DNA of 64,000 nt from Trinickia fusca (GTDB lineage Bacteria > Pseudomonadota > Gammaproteobacteria > Burkholderiales > Burkholderiaceae). A model generated the notes under the pieces. It searched no databases, was not told the DNA's origin, and worked only from the letters and a program-made list of their open reading frames with translations. Where the stretch lies: NCBI RefSeq assembly GCF_003628145.1, contig NZ_RBZV01000003.1, positions 546,768 to 610,767 on the forward strand, in the 5' to 3' direction. The position numbers and the translations under genes were made by a program. Below, piece after piece: positions 1 to 10,154 of this stretch (position 1 is its first letter; each line of letters opens with the position of its first letter).

Positions 1-265
1 CCGCATGCTGCGGCGCCTCGAGGCGATGCTGATCACGGCCGACGAGCAGACGACGCTCGTCATCACCGGCAACGGCGACGTGCTCGACCCCGAAGGAGGC
101 ATCTGCGCGATCGGTTCGGGCGGCGCTTACGCGCAAGCCGCGGCCCGCGCGCTGGTCGACAACACGGATCTGACGCCGCGCGAAATCGTCGAAAAGTCGC
201 TCGCGATCGCCGGCGACATGTGCATCTACACGAACCATAACCGCGTCATCGAGACGATCGAGTGA
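1..265 (+). CDS. hslV: ATP-dependent protease proteolytic subunit HslV (C-terminal part)
   Basis: HslV is the threonine peptidase ring of the cytosolic HslUV (ClpQY) protease. Only about the last 87 residues are present; the gene begins before the window, so the catalytic N-terminal Thr cannot be seen. The visible part has the family's conserved block with [13 protein letters not shown] and [16 protein letters not shown], and ends in the usual helix before IETIE. The stop is 7 bp before hslU, so the two form an operon. Identification rests on this C-terminal block and on the adjacent hslU. Confidence 0.93.
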   Translation, partial: RMLRRLEAMLITADEQTTLVITGNGDVLDPEGGICAIGSGGAYAQAAARALVDNTDLTPREIVEKSLAIAGDMCIYTNHNRVIETIE

Positions 266-272
266 GGACACG

Positions 273-1613
273 ATGAGCACCATGACCCCCGCCGAGATCG
301 TCTCGGAACTCGACAAGCACATCATCGGTCAGGGCAAGGCCAAGAAGGCCGTCGCCGTGGCGCTGCGTAACCGCTGGCGCCGCCAGCAGGTGGCCGACCC
401 GCTGCGCCAGGAAATCACGCCGAAGAACATCCTGATGATCGGACCGACGGGCGTCGGCAAGACCGAGATCGCGCGGCGTCTGGCCAAGCTCGCCGACGCG
501 CCGTTCATCAAGATCGAAGCGACCAAGTTCACGGAAGTCGGCTACGTCGGCCGCGATGTCGACAGCATCGTGCGCGACCTCATCGAAATCTCGGTCAAGC
601 AGACGCGCGAAACCGAAATGCGCAAGGTCCGCTCCAAGGCGCAGGACCAGGCCGAGGACCGCATCCTCGACATCCTGCTGCCGAGCGCGCGCCCGGTCGG
701 CTTCGGCGTCACCCAGTCGAGCGAGCATGGCGAAGACAGCGCCACGCGTCAGACGTTTCGCAAGCGCCTGCGCGAAGGCCAGCTCGACGACAAGGAGATC
801 GAGCTCGACGTCGAGCTGCCGCAGCTGGGCATGGACATCATGGGCCCGCCCGGCATGGAGGACATGACCGAGCAGATCCGTTCGATGTTCGCGAACCTCG
901 GCGGCGGCAAGAAAACGCGCCGCAAGATGAAGGTCCAGGAAGCGCTGAAGGCCCTGACCGACGAAGAAGCCGGGAAGATGCTCAACGACGAGGAAGTGAA
1001 GGCCAAGGCCGTGCAGAACGTCGAGCAGAACGGCATCGTGTTCCTCGACGAGATCGACAAGATCACGTCGCGCAGCGAAACGGGCGGCGCCGAGGTGTCG
1101 CGCGCGGGTGTGCAGCGCGACCTGCTGCCGCTCGTCGAAGGCACGACGATCAACACGAAGTACGGGATGGTGAAGACCGATCACATCCTGTTCATCGCGA
1201 GCGGCGCGTTCCACCTGTCGAAGCCGAGCGACCTGATCCCCGAGCTGCAAGGGCGCTTCCCGATTCGCGTCGAACTCGATTCGCTGTCTGTTCAGGACTT
1301 CGAAGCGATTCTCGTGGCGACCGATGCAAGCCTCGTGAAGCAGTATCAGGCGCTGCTCGCGACCGAAGACGTCGAGCTCGAATTCGCCGAGGACGGCATC
1401 CGCCGCATGGCCCAGATCGCGTTCGAGGTCAACGAGCGCACCGAGAACATCGGCGCGCGCCGGCTCTATACGGTCATCGAAAAGCTGCTCGAGGAAGTGT
1501 CGTTCGCGGCCGGCAATCACACGGGCCAGAAGGTCGCGATCGATGCGGCCTATGTGAATCGCGCGCTCGGCGAAGTGGCGCAGAGCGAGGATCTGTCGCG
1601 CTACGTGCTGTGA
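273..1613 (+). CDS. hslU: HslU, AAA+ ATPase/unfoldase of the HslUV protease
   Basis: HslU unfolds substrates and threads them into HslV. At 446 aa it is family length. Visible motifs are Walker A GPTGVGKT (57-64), the pore loop GYVG (90-93), Walker B IVFLDEID (255-262), a sensor-1 region around FIASGAFH (308) and sensor-2 GARR (394-397). The C-terminal LSRYVL is the peptide that docks in HslV and opens it. The inserted I-domain is roughly residues 110-240. The ATG at 273 follows a GAGGA ribosome-binding site; ATG 282 is a less likely alternative. Translation is probably coupled to hslV. Confidence 0.97.
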   Translation: MSTMTPAEIVSELDKHIIGQGKAKKAVAVALRNRWRRQQVADPLRQEITPKNILMIGPTGVGKTEIARRLAKLADAPFIKIEATKFTEVGYVGRDVDSIVRDLIEISVKQTRETEMRKVRSKAQDQAEDRILDILLPSARPVGFGVTQSSEHGEDSATRQTFRKRLREGQLDDKEIELDVELPQLGMDIMGPPGMEDMTEQIRSMFANLGGGKKTRRKMKVQEALKALTDEEAGKMLNDEEVKAKAVQNVEQNGIVFLDEIDKITSRSETGGAEVSRAGVQRDLLPLVEGTTINTKYGMVKTDHILFIASGAFHLSKPSDLIPELQGRFPIRVELDSLSVQDFEAILVATDASLVKQYQALLATEDVELEFAEDGIRRMAQIAFEVNERTENIGARRLYTVIEKLLEEVSFAAGNHTGQKVAIDAAYVNRALGEVAQSEDLSRYVL

Positions 1614-1664
1614 TTCGCGTGATCGGGTAACCGCACCACGGCACGGCAGCCATGCCGATGCCAA

Positions 1665-1691
1665 GGCGGGCGGCTCCATGAGCTGCCCGCC
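1665..1691. terminator. Stem-loop between convergent hslU and the VOC gene
   Basis: An 11-bp stem (1665-1675 with 1681-1691, one G-U pair) closes a 5-nt loop between two convergent genes. It ends 9 bp before the stop of the VOC gene. There is no clear T-run, so a shared terminator or 3' stabiliser is inferred. Confidence 0.55.
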
Positions 1692-1699
1692 TGCCCGGC

Positions 1700-2068
1700 C
1701 TAGCCGCCGCTACGCTGCTCGCAAAACCGCAGGCGATTGGCGAATGGATCGGTCAGCTGCATCTGCTTGCCCCAATCGACGGCCTCCACGGCGGGCTTCG
1801 CGTAGGTATAGGGTCGCGACTGCAGGTCGCGGCACAGCGCATCGATATCGTCGACGGGCACGAACACCGTCGAACCCGGCGTCGCATCGCCGTGGTGCTC
1901 ACTCAAATGCAGCGTCAGTCCGGAGCGGCGCACCTGCATGTAGAGCGGAAAGTCCTTGCCGAATCGATGCTCCCAGTCGAGGGTGAAGCCGAGAAAGTCG
2001 AGGTAGAACTCCTTCGCCTTCTCGACCGAAAAGATGCGCAGAACGGGAATCGCGGCGGACAGATGCAT
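1700..2068 (-). CDS. VOC/glyoxalase superfamily protein (bleomycin-resistance-like fold)
   Basis: This is a 122-aa single-domain vicinal-oxygen-chelate protein. It opens with the beta-strand IPVLRIFSVEKAKEFYLDFLGF, has LHLSEHHGD in the middle and ends with MQLTDPFANRLRFCE, whose Glu is in the usual position of a VOC metal ligand. This pattern matches the glyoxalase-superfamily proteins resembling bleomycin-binding proteins, whose substrates are mostly unknown. The ATG at 2068 is chosen because AAGGAAACGACA precedes it; a start at 2116 would add 16 unlike residues. It stands alone, so neighbours give no clue to its substrate. Confidence 0.82.
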   Translation of the reverse strand: MHLSAAIPVLRIFSVEKAKEFYLDFLGFTLDWEHRFGKDFPLYMQVRRSGLTLHLSEHHGDATPGSTVFVPVDDIDALCRDLQSRPYTYAKPAVEAVDWGKQMQLTDPFANRLRFCEQRSGG

Positions 2069-2157
2069 TGTCGTTTCCTTCTTTCTATCAGGCTTCGCTC
2101 GCATTGGAGCCGCCACGGCAACGGCTCTACCGCTTCTATTCTATACGGCTCGGGTCG

Positions 2158-2700
2158 TTACTGCTTGACCGGCCGCTTCGCCAGCTTTCTTTGCAGCGTG
2201 CGCCGATGCATGTTCAACGCCCGCGCGGTCGCCGAAATGTTGCCGCCGTTCTCGGCCAGCGCACGCTGAATGTGCTCCCACTCGAGCCGCGCCACCGACA
2301 GCAACGTCGGGTTCTCGATCGCGGCCTCGGCCTGCTCGACGCTCGCTTCCGTCTCGAGCGCCGCCAGGATCGTCTCGACGTTGGCCGGCTTGGCCAGGTA
2401 GTTATCGGCCCCGTCCTTGACCGCCTGCACGGCCGTCGCGATGCTCGCGTAGCCGGTCAGCACGAGCATCCGCGCATCGGGCTGCAGCTCGCGCAGCGGC
2501 GCTACGAGGCTCAGCCCCGAATCGCTGCCCAGATGCAGATCGATCGTGACGAAGCCGAAGCGGTGCTGGTTCGCGAGCGTGATCGCGTCCTGCGCGTTGT
2601 GCGCCTGATGCACGGTGTAGCCGCGGCGCGTCAGACCTCTAGCGAGGATGCCGGAGAACACCTCGTCGTCGTCGATGACGAGAAAATTCGTTTCGCTCAT
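2158..2700 (-). CDS. regA: Response regulator of the RegA/PrrA/ActR type
   Basis: This 180-aa regulator has a receiver domain (about 5-120) and a Fis-type helix-turn-helix at the C-terminus (about 147-173, NISATARALNMHRRTLQRKL). The phospho-acceptor is D54, with acidic D10-D12 and conserved K104. The length and two-domain layout match RegA/PrrA/ActR, the response half of the redox-responsive system controlling respiratory and energy genes in proteobacteria. Its ATG overlaps the stop of the kinase gene by 4 bp (ATGA), so the pair is co-translated. Target genes cannot be read from this locus; the gene symbol is by family. Confidence 0.85.
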   Translation of the reverse strand: MSETNFLVIDDDEVFSGILARGLTRRGYTVHQAHNAQDAITLANQHRFGFVTIDLHLGSDSGLSLVAPLRELQPDARMLVLTGYASIATAVQAVKDGADNYLAKPANVETILAALETEASVEQAEAAIENPTLLSVARLEWEHIQRALAENGGNISATARALNMHRRTLQRKLAKRPVKQ

Positions 2701-3962
2701 AGTTCGTTCTCCCTATAGTCGGATGAAGAGGGGGCGACGGGCACGCTAAACACGGCCCGTGTGCCGCGCGGTTCGGCCTCGAGCAGCTCGATCGAGCCGC
2801 GCAGGCGCGTCGCCGCCGCGAAGGCCAGATAGAGCCCGACGCCGTGGCCGCCTTGCGTGCTGTCGACGGGTGCCGCGCCGAGCTTCGCGCGCAGCGCGGC
2901 CGGAATGCCGGGCCCGTGATCGCGTACCTCGAATTCGATGTGGCCGTCGGTGACGCCGGCGACCAGCGTCACGCGTTCGCGGCTCGCGCGCGCGGCGTTG
3001 TCGAGCAGGATCGTCAGAATCTGGCCGACGGCCGAGGTGTCCTCGAGCCACACGTCTTCGCACTGCGCATCGCGCCGCTCGAACGTCACGTGCGGATGCC
3101 GCAGTCGCCATTGCTCGCAAAAGCGCGCGAGCCATTCATTGAGCTGCTCGCGGTTCGAGGTCAGCGACGCGCGGCTGCGCAGACGCGCGAGTGCCGACGT
3201 GCACAGCGTCATTTGCTGCTCGAGCAGCTCGAGGTCGGCCGCGTACGGCGCGAGATTCTTGTCGCTGGCCGCCGCGCCGCGCAGCTCCTCGGCCAGGATC
3301 GCGATCGTCGACAGCGGCGTGCCGATCTCGTGCGCGACCGTGGCCGCCTGCACGCCGAGCGCAACGGCACGCTCGTCGCGCAGCAGGCGCTGCTGCGCTT
3401 CCCCGAGCGCCGCATCGCGCTGGCGCAGGGCATTCGACATGCGCGCGACGAACCACGCGATGAGTCCGACGCTCACCATGAAGTTGACCCACATGCCCGT
3501 GCGGTAGTAATCGAACAGGTTCGCGGGGTTGTCCAGGTTCAGCGGCACGGAATCGAAACCGAGCGCGATGTAGCAGCACATCGCGAAAATCGCGAGCCAG
3601 ATCATGTGCCGCCACGGCAGCACGGCCGCCGCGATCGCGAGCGAAGGCAGATAGAGCGAGACGAACGGATTGGTCGTGCCCCCCGACAGGAACAGCAGCG
3701 CCGACAACGCACCGAGATCGACCCACAGCTGGCCGAGCAGTTCGAGATTGGTCTCCGGTTGCGCGCTGGCGACACGCACCCATGTGAGCGCGTTGAAAAT
3801 CACCTCGAGCGCGATCACGAGCAGCATCGCCGGCAGCGGCAGATGCACGCCGATGAACTGCTGCACGACCGCGATCGTGACGAGCTGGCCGATGATGGCA
3901 AGGCAGCGCAGCCAGAAGAGATGGCCGAGATTCACGCGGCCGGTACTGTTGTTACGGTGCAT
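2697..3962 (-). CDS. regB: RegB/PrrB-type redox sensor histidine kinase
   Basis: This is a 421-aa inner-membrane kinase with about six N-terminal membrane segments (about 13-180). It carries GGTTNPF (94-100), matching the GGxxNPF ubiquinone-binding motif of RegB. The dimerisation domain has the phospho-histidine H211 in VAHEIGTPLSTIAIL and a cysteine at 254 (QQMTLCTSAL), in the place of the redox-active Cys of RegB. The catalytic domain shows LLDNAARAS (about 319-327), DHGPGIP (348-354) and GGHGVGLYLA (371-380). It therefore keeps both known redox inputs. It forms an operon with the upstream CWC gene (11-bp overlap) and the downstream regulator. Confidence 0.87.
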   Translation of the reverse strand: MHRNNSTGRVNLGHLFWLRCLAIIGQLVTIAVVQQFIGVHLPLPAMLLVIALEVIFNALTWVRVASAQPETNLELLGQLWVDLGALSALLFLSGGTTNPFVSLYLPSLAIAAAVLPWRHMIWLAIFAMCCYIALGFDSVPLNLDNPANLFDYYRTGMWVNFMVSVGLIAWFVARMSNALRQRDAALGEAQQRLLRDERAVALGVQAATVAHEIGTPLSTIAILAEELRGAAASDKNLAPYAADLELLEQQMTLCTSALARLRSRASLTSNREQLNEWLARFCEQWRLRHPHVTFERRDAQCEDVWLEDTSAVGQILTILLDNAARASRERVTLVAGVTDGHIEFEVRDHGPGIPAALRAKLGAAPVDSTQGGHGVGLYLAFAAATRLRGSIELLEAEPRGTRAVFSVPVAPSSSDYRENEL

Positions 3963-4197
3963 CGGAGTGGTTTGACAGCGCGCTCTGGTTCACGTCGGCC
4001 GCCGCGAGCTCGGCCGCCAGGCACCCTGGACACAGGCAGGGCATGCCGGGAGCGAGCCGCCCGGCTGGCAGCGCGGGCATCGATGCGCACCAGCACTGAC
4101 CCGGGGCGGCTCCGCACTCGCAGTCGAACGCGACCGAGCAACGCGGACAGCGTGCGCGCGTGCAGGCAGCCGCGGACGGGTTGGTGGGAGCAATCAT
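3952..4197 (-). CDS. Small cysteine-rich CWC-family protein
   Basis: This 81-aa protein has ten cysteines in the pattern CPRC (17-20), CEC (26-28), CWC (35-37) and CLCPGC (54-59). That matches the cysteine-rich CWC family, which probably binds zinc or another metal and has no assigned role. The ATG at 4197 is chosen because the family pattern starts just after it; a longer frame to 4320 has no family features. Its 3' end overlaps the RegB-type kinase by 11 bp, making it the first gene of that operon. A thiol- or metal-rich protein translated just ahead of a redox sensor is suggestive, but a functional link is only inferred. Confidence 0.75.
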   Translation of the reverse strand: MIAPTNPSAAACTRARCPRCSVAFDCECGAAPGQCWCASMPALPAGRLAPGMPCLCPGCLAAELAAADVNQSALSNHSDAP

Positions 4198-4233
4198 GGC
4201 GACGACGACGGTGATCGGAACATCCAAAAATAA

Positions 4234-5301
<1,068 letters not shown>

Positions 5302-5351
5302 GCACCACATGTGGCGCGCTTTCCCGCGCGCCACGCAGCGTAACCGCCGTC

Positions 5352-6131
5352 ATGCGTACTTCGCCGCCCGTCCGGCGCCGGCCGCGCCCCTCCAAAGCGG
5401 GCCCCGTCTGGCTGTTCGACCTCGACAACACGCTGCACCACGCGTCGCACGCGATCTTTCCTGCGATCAACGAGGCGATGACGCGCTACATCGTCGACGC
5501 CCTCCAGGTCGAGCGTGCCGAGGCCAACCGCCTGCGCACGCGCTACCTGCGGCGCTACGGCGCGACGCTGCTGGGCCTCACGCGCCACCATCCCATCGAT
5601 CCGCACGATTTCCTCGAGGCGGTCCATACCTTCGCCGATCTGCGCGCGATGGTGCGGGCCGAACGCGGCATCGCGCGGCTCGTGGCCGCCCTGCCCGGTC
5701 GCAAGATCATCCTCACGAACGCGCCCGAAGCCTATGCGCGCGCGGTGCTGGCCGAACTCGGCATCGAGCGCCTGTTCGAGCGCGTGATCGCGATCGAACA
5801 CATGCGCCGGCGCCACCAGTGGCACGCGAAACCCGATCTGGCGATGCTGCGCCACGTGCTGCGCGGGGCGCACGTGCGGCTCGCCGATGCGGTGCTCGTC
5901 GAAGACACGCGCTCGCACCTGAAACGCTACAAGCGCCTCGGCATCGGCACCGTGTGGATCGTGGGCCACCTGAGCGTGCCGCCGCGCGCGGGCGGCGCTC
6001 CCGCGCGCATGCCCGGCACCGGGCGGCCACACTATGTCGATCGTCGCATTCGTTCGCTAAAATCCCTCCGACCGGGTCACCATCAGACGGGGCGCACATG
6101 CAGCGGATCGAACAGCAGGACGCAGCGGTAG
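5352..6131 (+). CDS. Pyrimidine 5'-nucleotidase-like HAD hydrolase
   Basis: The 259-aa protein has HAD motif I FDLDNTLHH (nucleophile and acid Asp near residues 22-24), motif II in IILTNAP, a Lys in HAKPDLAML and motif III VLVEDTRSHLKRYKRLG. This layout matches the Sdt1/pyrimidine 5'-nucleotidase branch, which dephosphorylates UMP or CMP and related metabolites. Its last 34 bp overlap the start of slmA, so the two are likely co-transcribed, as in related genomes. The residues after about 215 are low in family features, and substrate is not provable from sequence. Confidence 0.82.
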   Translation: MRTSPPVRRRPRPSKAGPVWLFDLDNTLHHASHAIFPAINEAMTRYIVDALQVERAEANRLRTRYLRRYGATLLGLTRHHPIDPHDFLEAVHTFADLRAMVRAERGIARLVAALPGRKIILTNAPEAYARAVLAELGIERLFERVIAIEHMRRRHQWHAKPDLAMLRHVLRGAHVRLADAVLVEDTRSHLKRYKRLGIGTVWIVGHLSVPPRAGGAPARMPGTGRPHYVDRRIRSLKSLRPGHHQTGRTCSGSNSRTQR

Positions 6132-6799
6132 ATCGCGACACGCAGACGCAGCAGTCGGCGCGCAGCGCGCGCCCTCCACGCATGAAGCCCGGCGAGCGGC
6201 GCGTGCACATCCTGCAGACGCTCGCCGCGATGCTCGAGGCGCCCAAAGGCGAAAAAATCACGACGGCGGCGCTCGCGGCGCGCCTGGGCGTCTCCGAAGC
6301 CGCGCTGTATCGCCAATTCGCGAGCAAGGCGCAGATGTACGAGGCGCTGATCAGCTTTATCGAAGAGACGTTTTTCGGCCTCATCAACCAGATCACGGCC
6401 AAAGAGCCGAACGGCGTGCTGCAGGCGCGCGCCATCGGCCTCATGCTGCTCAATTTCGCGGCCAGGAACCCCGGCATGACGCGCGTGCTGACGGGCGAGG
6501 CGCTCGTCGGCGAACACGAGCGGCTGGCCGAGCGCGTCGCGCAGATGCTCGAGCGCGTCGAAATCTCGGTCAAGCAGTGCCTGCGGCTCGCGCTGTCCCA
6601 TGCGCGCGAAGCCGAAGCCAAAACCGACGTCGAAGCCGGCTCCGCGCCTGCGCCGCTGCCCGGCGATTACGACCCGGCCGTGCGCGCAAGCCTGCTCGTG
6701 AGCTATGTGCTGGGGCGCTGGCACCGCTACGCGAAAAGCGGCTTCGCGCGGGCCCCTGCCGACGACGCCGACGCCCAATTGCGGCTGATTCTCCAATAG
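6098..6799 (+). CDS. slmA: Nucleoid occlusion factor SlmA (TetR family)
   Basis: SlmA binds specific DNA over the nucleoid and blocks FtsZ ring assembly there. The 233-aa protein has a TetR-type helix-turn-helix (TTAALAARLGVSEAALYRQFASKAQMYEALI, spanning about 50-80). It also has the family features FIEETFFGLINQI, FAARNPGMTRVLTGEALVGE and the C-terminal LLVSYVLGRWHRYAKSGF. The ATG at 6098 lies inside the nucleotidase gene; a start at 6182 (MKPGERR) would trim a charged leader without touching the domain. A poorly conserved stretch about residues 175-195 is a linker. Confidence 0.9.
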   Translation: MQRIEQQDAAVDRDTQTQQSARSARPPRMKPGERRVHILQTLAAMLEAPKGEKITTAALAARLGVSEAALYRQFASKAQMYEALISFIEETFFGLINQITAKEPNGVLQARAIGLMLLNFAARNPGMTRVLTGEALVGEHERLAERVAQMLERVEISVKQCLRLALSHAREAEAKTDVEAGSAPAPLPGDYDPAVRASLLVSYVLGRWHRYAKSGFARAPADDADAQLRLILQ

Positions 6800-6870
6800 C
6801 GCGTCCGCAGGTTTTCCGCTATTCTTTGCCGGCTATAGCTCTTGAAGCGTCCGTTTTGACGACGCTTGAG

Positions 6871-6943
6871 CGGCGCGCCGATTTGTCGACTCGATTGCGG
6901 GCGCGCGAACCTTCGCGGTTCACTATAAATGCGGCTAAAGAGG
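6871..6943 (+). promoter_or_regulatory. SAM-II-like riboswitch candidate upstream of metX, with an inserted hairpin
   Basis: A 7-bp P1 stem (6873-6879 with 6900-6906) closes a 20-nt loop that begins GATTTG and ends ATTGCG. The 3' strand reads TAAATGCGGCTAAAGAGG (6926-6943). From memory these are conserved blocks of the SAM-II (SAM-alpha) riboswitch, a pseudoknot that controls metX in many proteobacteria. Between P1 and the 3' strand sits an extra GAACC/GGTTC hairpin (6907-6921), recalling long-loop variants. The metX start is 74 nt further on. The TATAAA inside it could instead be a -10 element; pseudoknot pairing was not modelled. Confidence 0.55.
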
Positions 6944-7017
6944 TCGTCAGCCGCGCCCAGTCTTTCCTCCGCGCACCGCCGACACCGTTTAGCCGCCCCT
7001 GTCAGAAGGCGGAATGA

Positions 7018-8175
7018 ATGGAATCGATCGGTATCGTCGCTCCACAACGCATGCATTTCAGCGAGCCGCTTGCCATGCAAAACGGCAGCTCGCTGGCCGG
7101 CTACGACCTCATGGTCGAGACGTACGGCACGCTCAACGCTGCACGCTCGAATGCGGTGCTCGTATGCCACGCGCTCAATGCTTCGCATCATGTCGCCGGC
7201 GTCTATGCCGACGAGCCCAGGAACGTCGGCTGGTGGGACAACATGGTCGGGCCCGGCAAGCCGCTCGACACGAACCGCTTCTTCGTGATCGGCGTGAACA
7301 ACCTGGGCTCGTGCTTCGGCTCGACGGGGCCCATGAGCGCCGACCCCGCCACCGGCAAACCGTATGGCGCGAGCTTTCCGGTCGTCACGGTCGAGGACTG
7401 GGTCAACGCGCAGGCACGCGTGGCCGACGCGTTCGGCATCGAGCGTTTCGCGGCCGTGATGGGCGGCAGCCTCGGCGGCATGCAGGCCCTCGCGTGGAGC
7501 CTGATGTACCCCGAGCGCGTCGGCCACTGCATCGTCGTCGCCTCCACGCCGAAGCTGTCGGCGCAGAACATCGCGTTCAACGAAGTCGCGCGCTCGGCGA
7601 TCCTGTCCGATCCCGATTTTCACGGCGGCGATTACTACGCACACGGCGTCAAGCCCAAGCGCGGGCTGCGCGTCGCGCGGATGATCGGCCACATCACGTA
7701 TCTGTCCGACGACGACATGGCCACGAAGTTCGGCCGCGCGCTGCGCCGCGAGAACGGCTCGGCGAACAGTTCGGCCGACGCCTACAACTTCAGCTTCGAC
7801 GTCGAGTTCGAAGTCGAGTCGTATCTGCGCTACCAAGGCGACAAATTCGCCGATTACTTCGATGCGAACACCTATCTGTTGATCACGCGCGCGCTCGACT
7901 ATTTTGACCCCGCCAAGGCGTTCGACGGCGACCTCACGGCCGCGCTCGCGCATACGCGCGCTAAGTACCTGATCGCGAGCTTCACGACCGACTGGCGCTT
8001 CGCCCCGGCGCGTTCGCGCGAACTCGTCAGGGCGCTGCTCGAACACAAGCGCGACGTGACCTACGCCGAAATCGACGCGCCGCACGGCCACGACGCCTTC
8101 CTGCTCGACGACGCGCGCTATCACAACGTCGTGCGTGCCTATTACGAACGCATTGCCGAGGAGGTTGGCGCATGA
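7018..8175 (+). CDS. metX: Homoserine O-acyltransferase MetX
   Basis: MetX acylates homoserine at the start of methionine synthesis. The 385-aa alpha/beta hydrolase has the nucleophile elbow GGSLGGMQ with S151, the homoserine-binding [12 protein letters not shown] (94-105), and a C-terminal catalytic Asp and His in TTDWRFAP and APHGHDAF. In Burkholderia the enzyme is usually named homoserine O-succinyltransferase (MetXS); acetyl versus succinyl specificity cannot be settled here. The ATG at 7018 follows AAGGCGGA; ATG 7014 is out of frame. It overlaps metW by 4 bp, and the upstream leader is a candidate SAM-sensing RNA. Confidence 0.93.
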   Translation: MESIGIVAPQRMHFSEPLAMQNGSSLAGYDLMVETYGTLNAARSNAVLVCHALNASHHVAGVYADEPRNVGWWDNMVGPGKPLDTNRFFVIGVNNLGSCFGSTGPMSADPATGKPYGASFPVVTVEDWVNAQARVADAFGIERFAAVMGGSLGGMQALAWSLMYPERVGHCIVVASTPKLSAQNIAFNEVARSAILSDPDFHGGDYYAHGVKPKRGLRVARMIGHITYLSDDDMATKFGRALRRENGSANSSADAYNFSFDVEFEVESYLRYQGDKFADYFDANTYLLITRALDYFDPAKAFDGDLTAALAHTRAKYLIASFTTDWRFAPARSRELVRALLEHKRDVTYAEIDAPHGHDAFLLDDARYHNVVRAYYERIAEEVGA

Positions 8176-8783
8176 ACCCGGTGGTCATCGACTCGCTCCA
8201 CACCCGCCCCGACTTTCGCGCGATCGCGCGCTGGGTCGAACCGCGCGCGACCGTGCTCGACCTCGGCTGCGGCGATGGCGTGCTGCTCGCGCTGCTCGCC
8301 AAAGAGCTGGACGTGAAGGGCTACGGCATCGAGATCAACGACGCGGGCGTGCTCGCATGCGTCAAGCATGGCGTGAACGTGATGCAGCAGAATCTCGAAG
8401 ACGGCCTGCGGCTCTTCGAGGACGACAGCTTCGATTTCGCGATCCTGTCGCAAACGCTGCAGACGATCCATCAGACGGCCGCGATCCTGCGAGAGACGGT
8501 GCGCGTGGGCAAGGAGTGCATCGTGTCGTTCCCGAACTTCGGCTACTGGCCGCATCGCTTCGCGGTACTGCGCGGACGCATGCCGGTGTCTCGATCGCTG
8601 CCGTACCAGTGGCACAACACGCCGAACGTGCGTGTGCTGACGATCAGGGATTTCGAGGCGCTCGCGCCCGAGGTCGGCATCGAAATCCTCGACCGCGTCG
8701 TGCTGCATGGCGGGCGCGCGGTGCGCTGGGGCGCGAACTGGCGTGGTAGTCTTGCGGTCTACCGGGTCAAGCGCAGCGGTTGA
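8172..8783 (+). CDS. metW: Methionine biosynthesis protein MetW
   Basis: MetW is a small methyltransferase-fold protein needed with MetX for homoserine acylation in metXW organisms. The 203-aa product has SAM-binding motif [10 protein letters not shown] (28-36), the motif region [15 protein letters not shown] and the family signature [11 protein letters not shown]. Its ATG overlaps the metX stop (ATGA), so translation is coupled. The genetic pairing with metX is the strongest support for its role, as its biochemical activity is poorly defined in general. Confidence 0.93.
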   Translation: MNPVVIDSLHTRPDFRAIARWVEPRATVLDLGCGDGVLLALLAKELDVKGYGIEINDAGVLACVKHGVNVMQQNLEDGLRLFEDDSFDFAILSQTLQTIHQTAAILRETVRVGKECIVSFPNFGYWPHRFAVLRGRMPVSRSLPYQWHNTPNVRVLTIRDFEALAPEVGIEILDRVVLHGGRAVRWGANWRGSLAVYRVKRSG

Positions 8784-8867
8784 AGGCGCCAAGCGCAACG
8801 GCTAAGGCGCTTCTCGCCAGCCGTTCGCCGTCCCGTCGTTTCAAAGAGGCCGATCATCAAACGAGAC

Positions 8868-10154
8868 ATGTCCCCCCCGCCGCACGAGCCTGCCGCATTG
8901 AGCGCGCACGAAGAGCATCCTGGCTGGCGGGCGTTCCTGAACCGGCACATGCTCATTTGCGTCTTTCTCGGCTTCACGTCGGGATTGCCGCTCTTCACGC
9001 TCGTCTACCTCGTGCAGGCCTGGTTGCGCTCCGAAGGGGTCAACCTCAAGGAGATCGGCCTGTTTGCGCTGATCCAGTTTCCCTATACGTGGAAGTTCGT
9101 CTGGGCGCCGCTGATGGACCGTTACGTGCCGCGCCTGCCGCTCTGGCGCCCCGGACGTCGGCGCGGCTGGATGCTCGCGACACAGTTGCTCGTGGCCGGG
9201 GCGATCGCGTCGCTCGGCTTCGTGTCGCCGCGCGACGCCATCTGGACGGTGGCCGCGCTGACCGCGCTCGTCGCGCTGTTCGGCGCGAGCCAGGACATCG
9301 TCATCGATGCGTACCGGCGCGAGTTGCTCGCCGACACCGAGCAGGGGCTCGGCAATGCCGTGCACGTCAATGCGTACAAGATCGCGGCGCTGATACCGGG
9401 CTCGCTGTCGCTGATTCTGTCCGATCACCTGCCGTGGCACGCCGTATTCGTCGCAACGGCTGCCTTCATGCTGCCGGGCATGATCCTCACGCTCGTGGTG
9501 CGCGAACCGCAAGTGCACGGCGCGCCGCCGAAGAACCTGCGCGAGGCGATCGTGCTGCCATTCAAGGAGTTCGTCGCGCGCGACGGGCTCAAAGCCGCGC
9601 TGTTGGTGCTCGGGTTCATCTTCCTCTACAAGCTCGGCGACGTCATGGCGACGACGCTGTCGACGTCGTTCTTTCTCGACCTCGGCTTCAACAAGACGAC
9701 CATCGGCGTGATCGCGAAGACGACGGCGTTCTGGGCGAGCCTCGCGGGCGGCATCGTCGGCGGTGCCTGGCTCGTGAAAATCGGCATCGCGCGTGGCCTG
9801 TGGATCTTCGGCGTCTTGCAGATCGTCTCGACGCTCGGCTTCGCCTGGCTCGCGAAGATCGGCCCGTCGCCGGCCGCGCTCGCATTGATCTACGGCTTCG
9901 AGACGTTCGCCACGGGCCTCACGCTCTCCGCGTTCACGGCCTATATCGCGAGCACGACCGATCCGCGCTACACGGCCACGCAATTCGCGCTGTTCACGAG
10001 TCTGGCATCGGTGCCGCGTACGCTGGCCTCGGCCGCGAGCGGCTTCGTCGTCGCCCGCATCGGCTGGTTCGACTACTTCCTCGTCTGCGCCGTGCTCGCG
10101 GTGCCAGGCATGCTGCTGCTGCCGAAGATCGCCCCATGGAAGGCTCGGGTTTGA
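8868..10154 (+). CDS. ampG: AmpG-like MFS muropeptide permease
   Basis: This is a 428-aa inner-membrane protein with about 12-14 hydrophobic segments. The N-terminus has the AmpG signature FLGFTSGLPLFTLVYLVQAWL, followed by FVWAPLMDRY and the loop GASQDIVIDAYRREL. AmpG imports GlcNAc-anhydro-MurNAc peptides for cell-wall recycling and supplies the signal for AmpC induction. No ampC, ampD or ampR is in the window. The next gene, an M48 protease, starts inside its 3' end (19-bp overlap), so they form a two-gene unit. Confidence 0.87.
   Translation: MSPPPHEPAALSAHEEHPGWRAFLNRHMLICVFLGFTSGLPLFTLVYLVQAWLRSEGVNLKEIGLFALIQFPYTWKFVWAPLMDRYVPRLPLWRPGRRRGWMLATQLLVAGAIASLGFVSPRDAIWTVAALTALVALFGASQDIVIDAYRRELLADTEQGLGNAVHVNAYKIAALIPGSLSLILSDHLPWHAVFVATAAFMLPGMILTLVVREPQVHGAPPKNLREAIVLPFKEFVARDGLKAALLVLGFIFLYKLGDVMATTLSTSFFLDLGFNKTTIGVIAKTTAFWASLAGGIVGGAWLVKIGIARGLWIFGVLQIVSTLGFAWLAKIGPSPAALALIYGFETFATGLTLSAFTAYIASTTDPRYTATQFALFTSLASVPRTLASAASGFVVARIGWFDYFLVCAVLAVPGMLLLPKIAPWKARV

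Noticed and set aside
246..1679. A 477-codon open frame antisense to hslU
   Set aside because: It mirrors hslU exactly, has an Arg/Asp/His-rich composition typical of antisense frames in GC-rich DNA, and no family motif.
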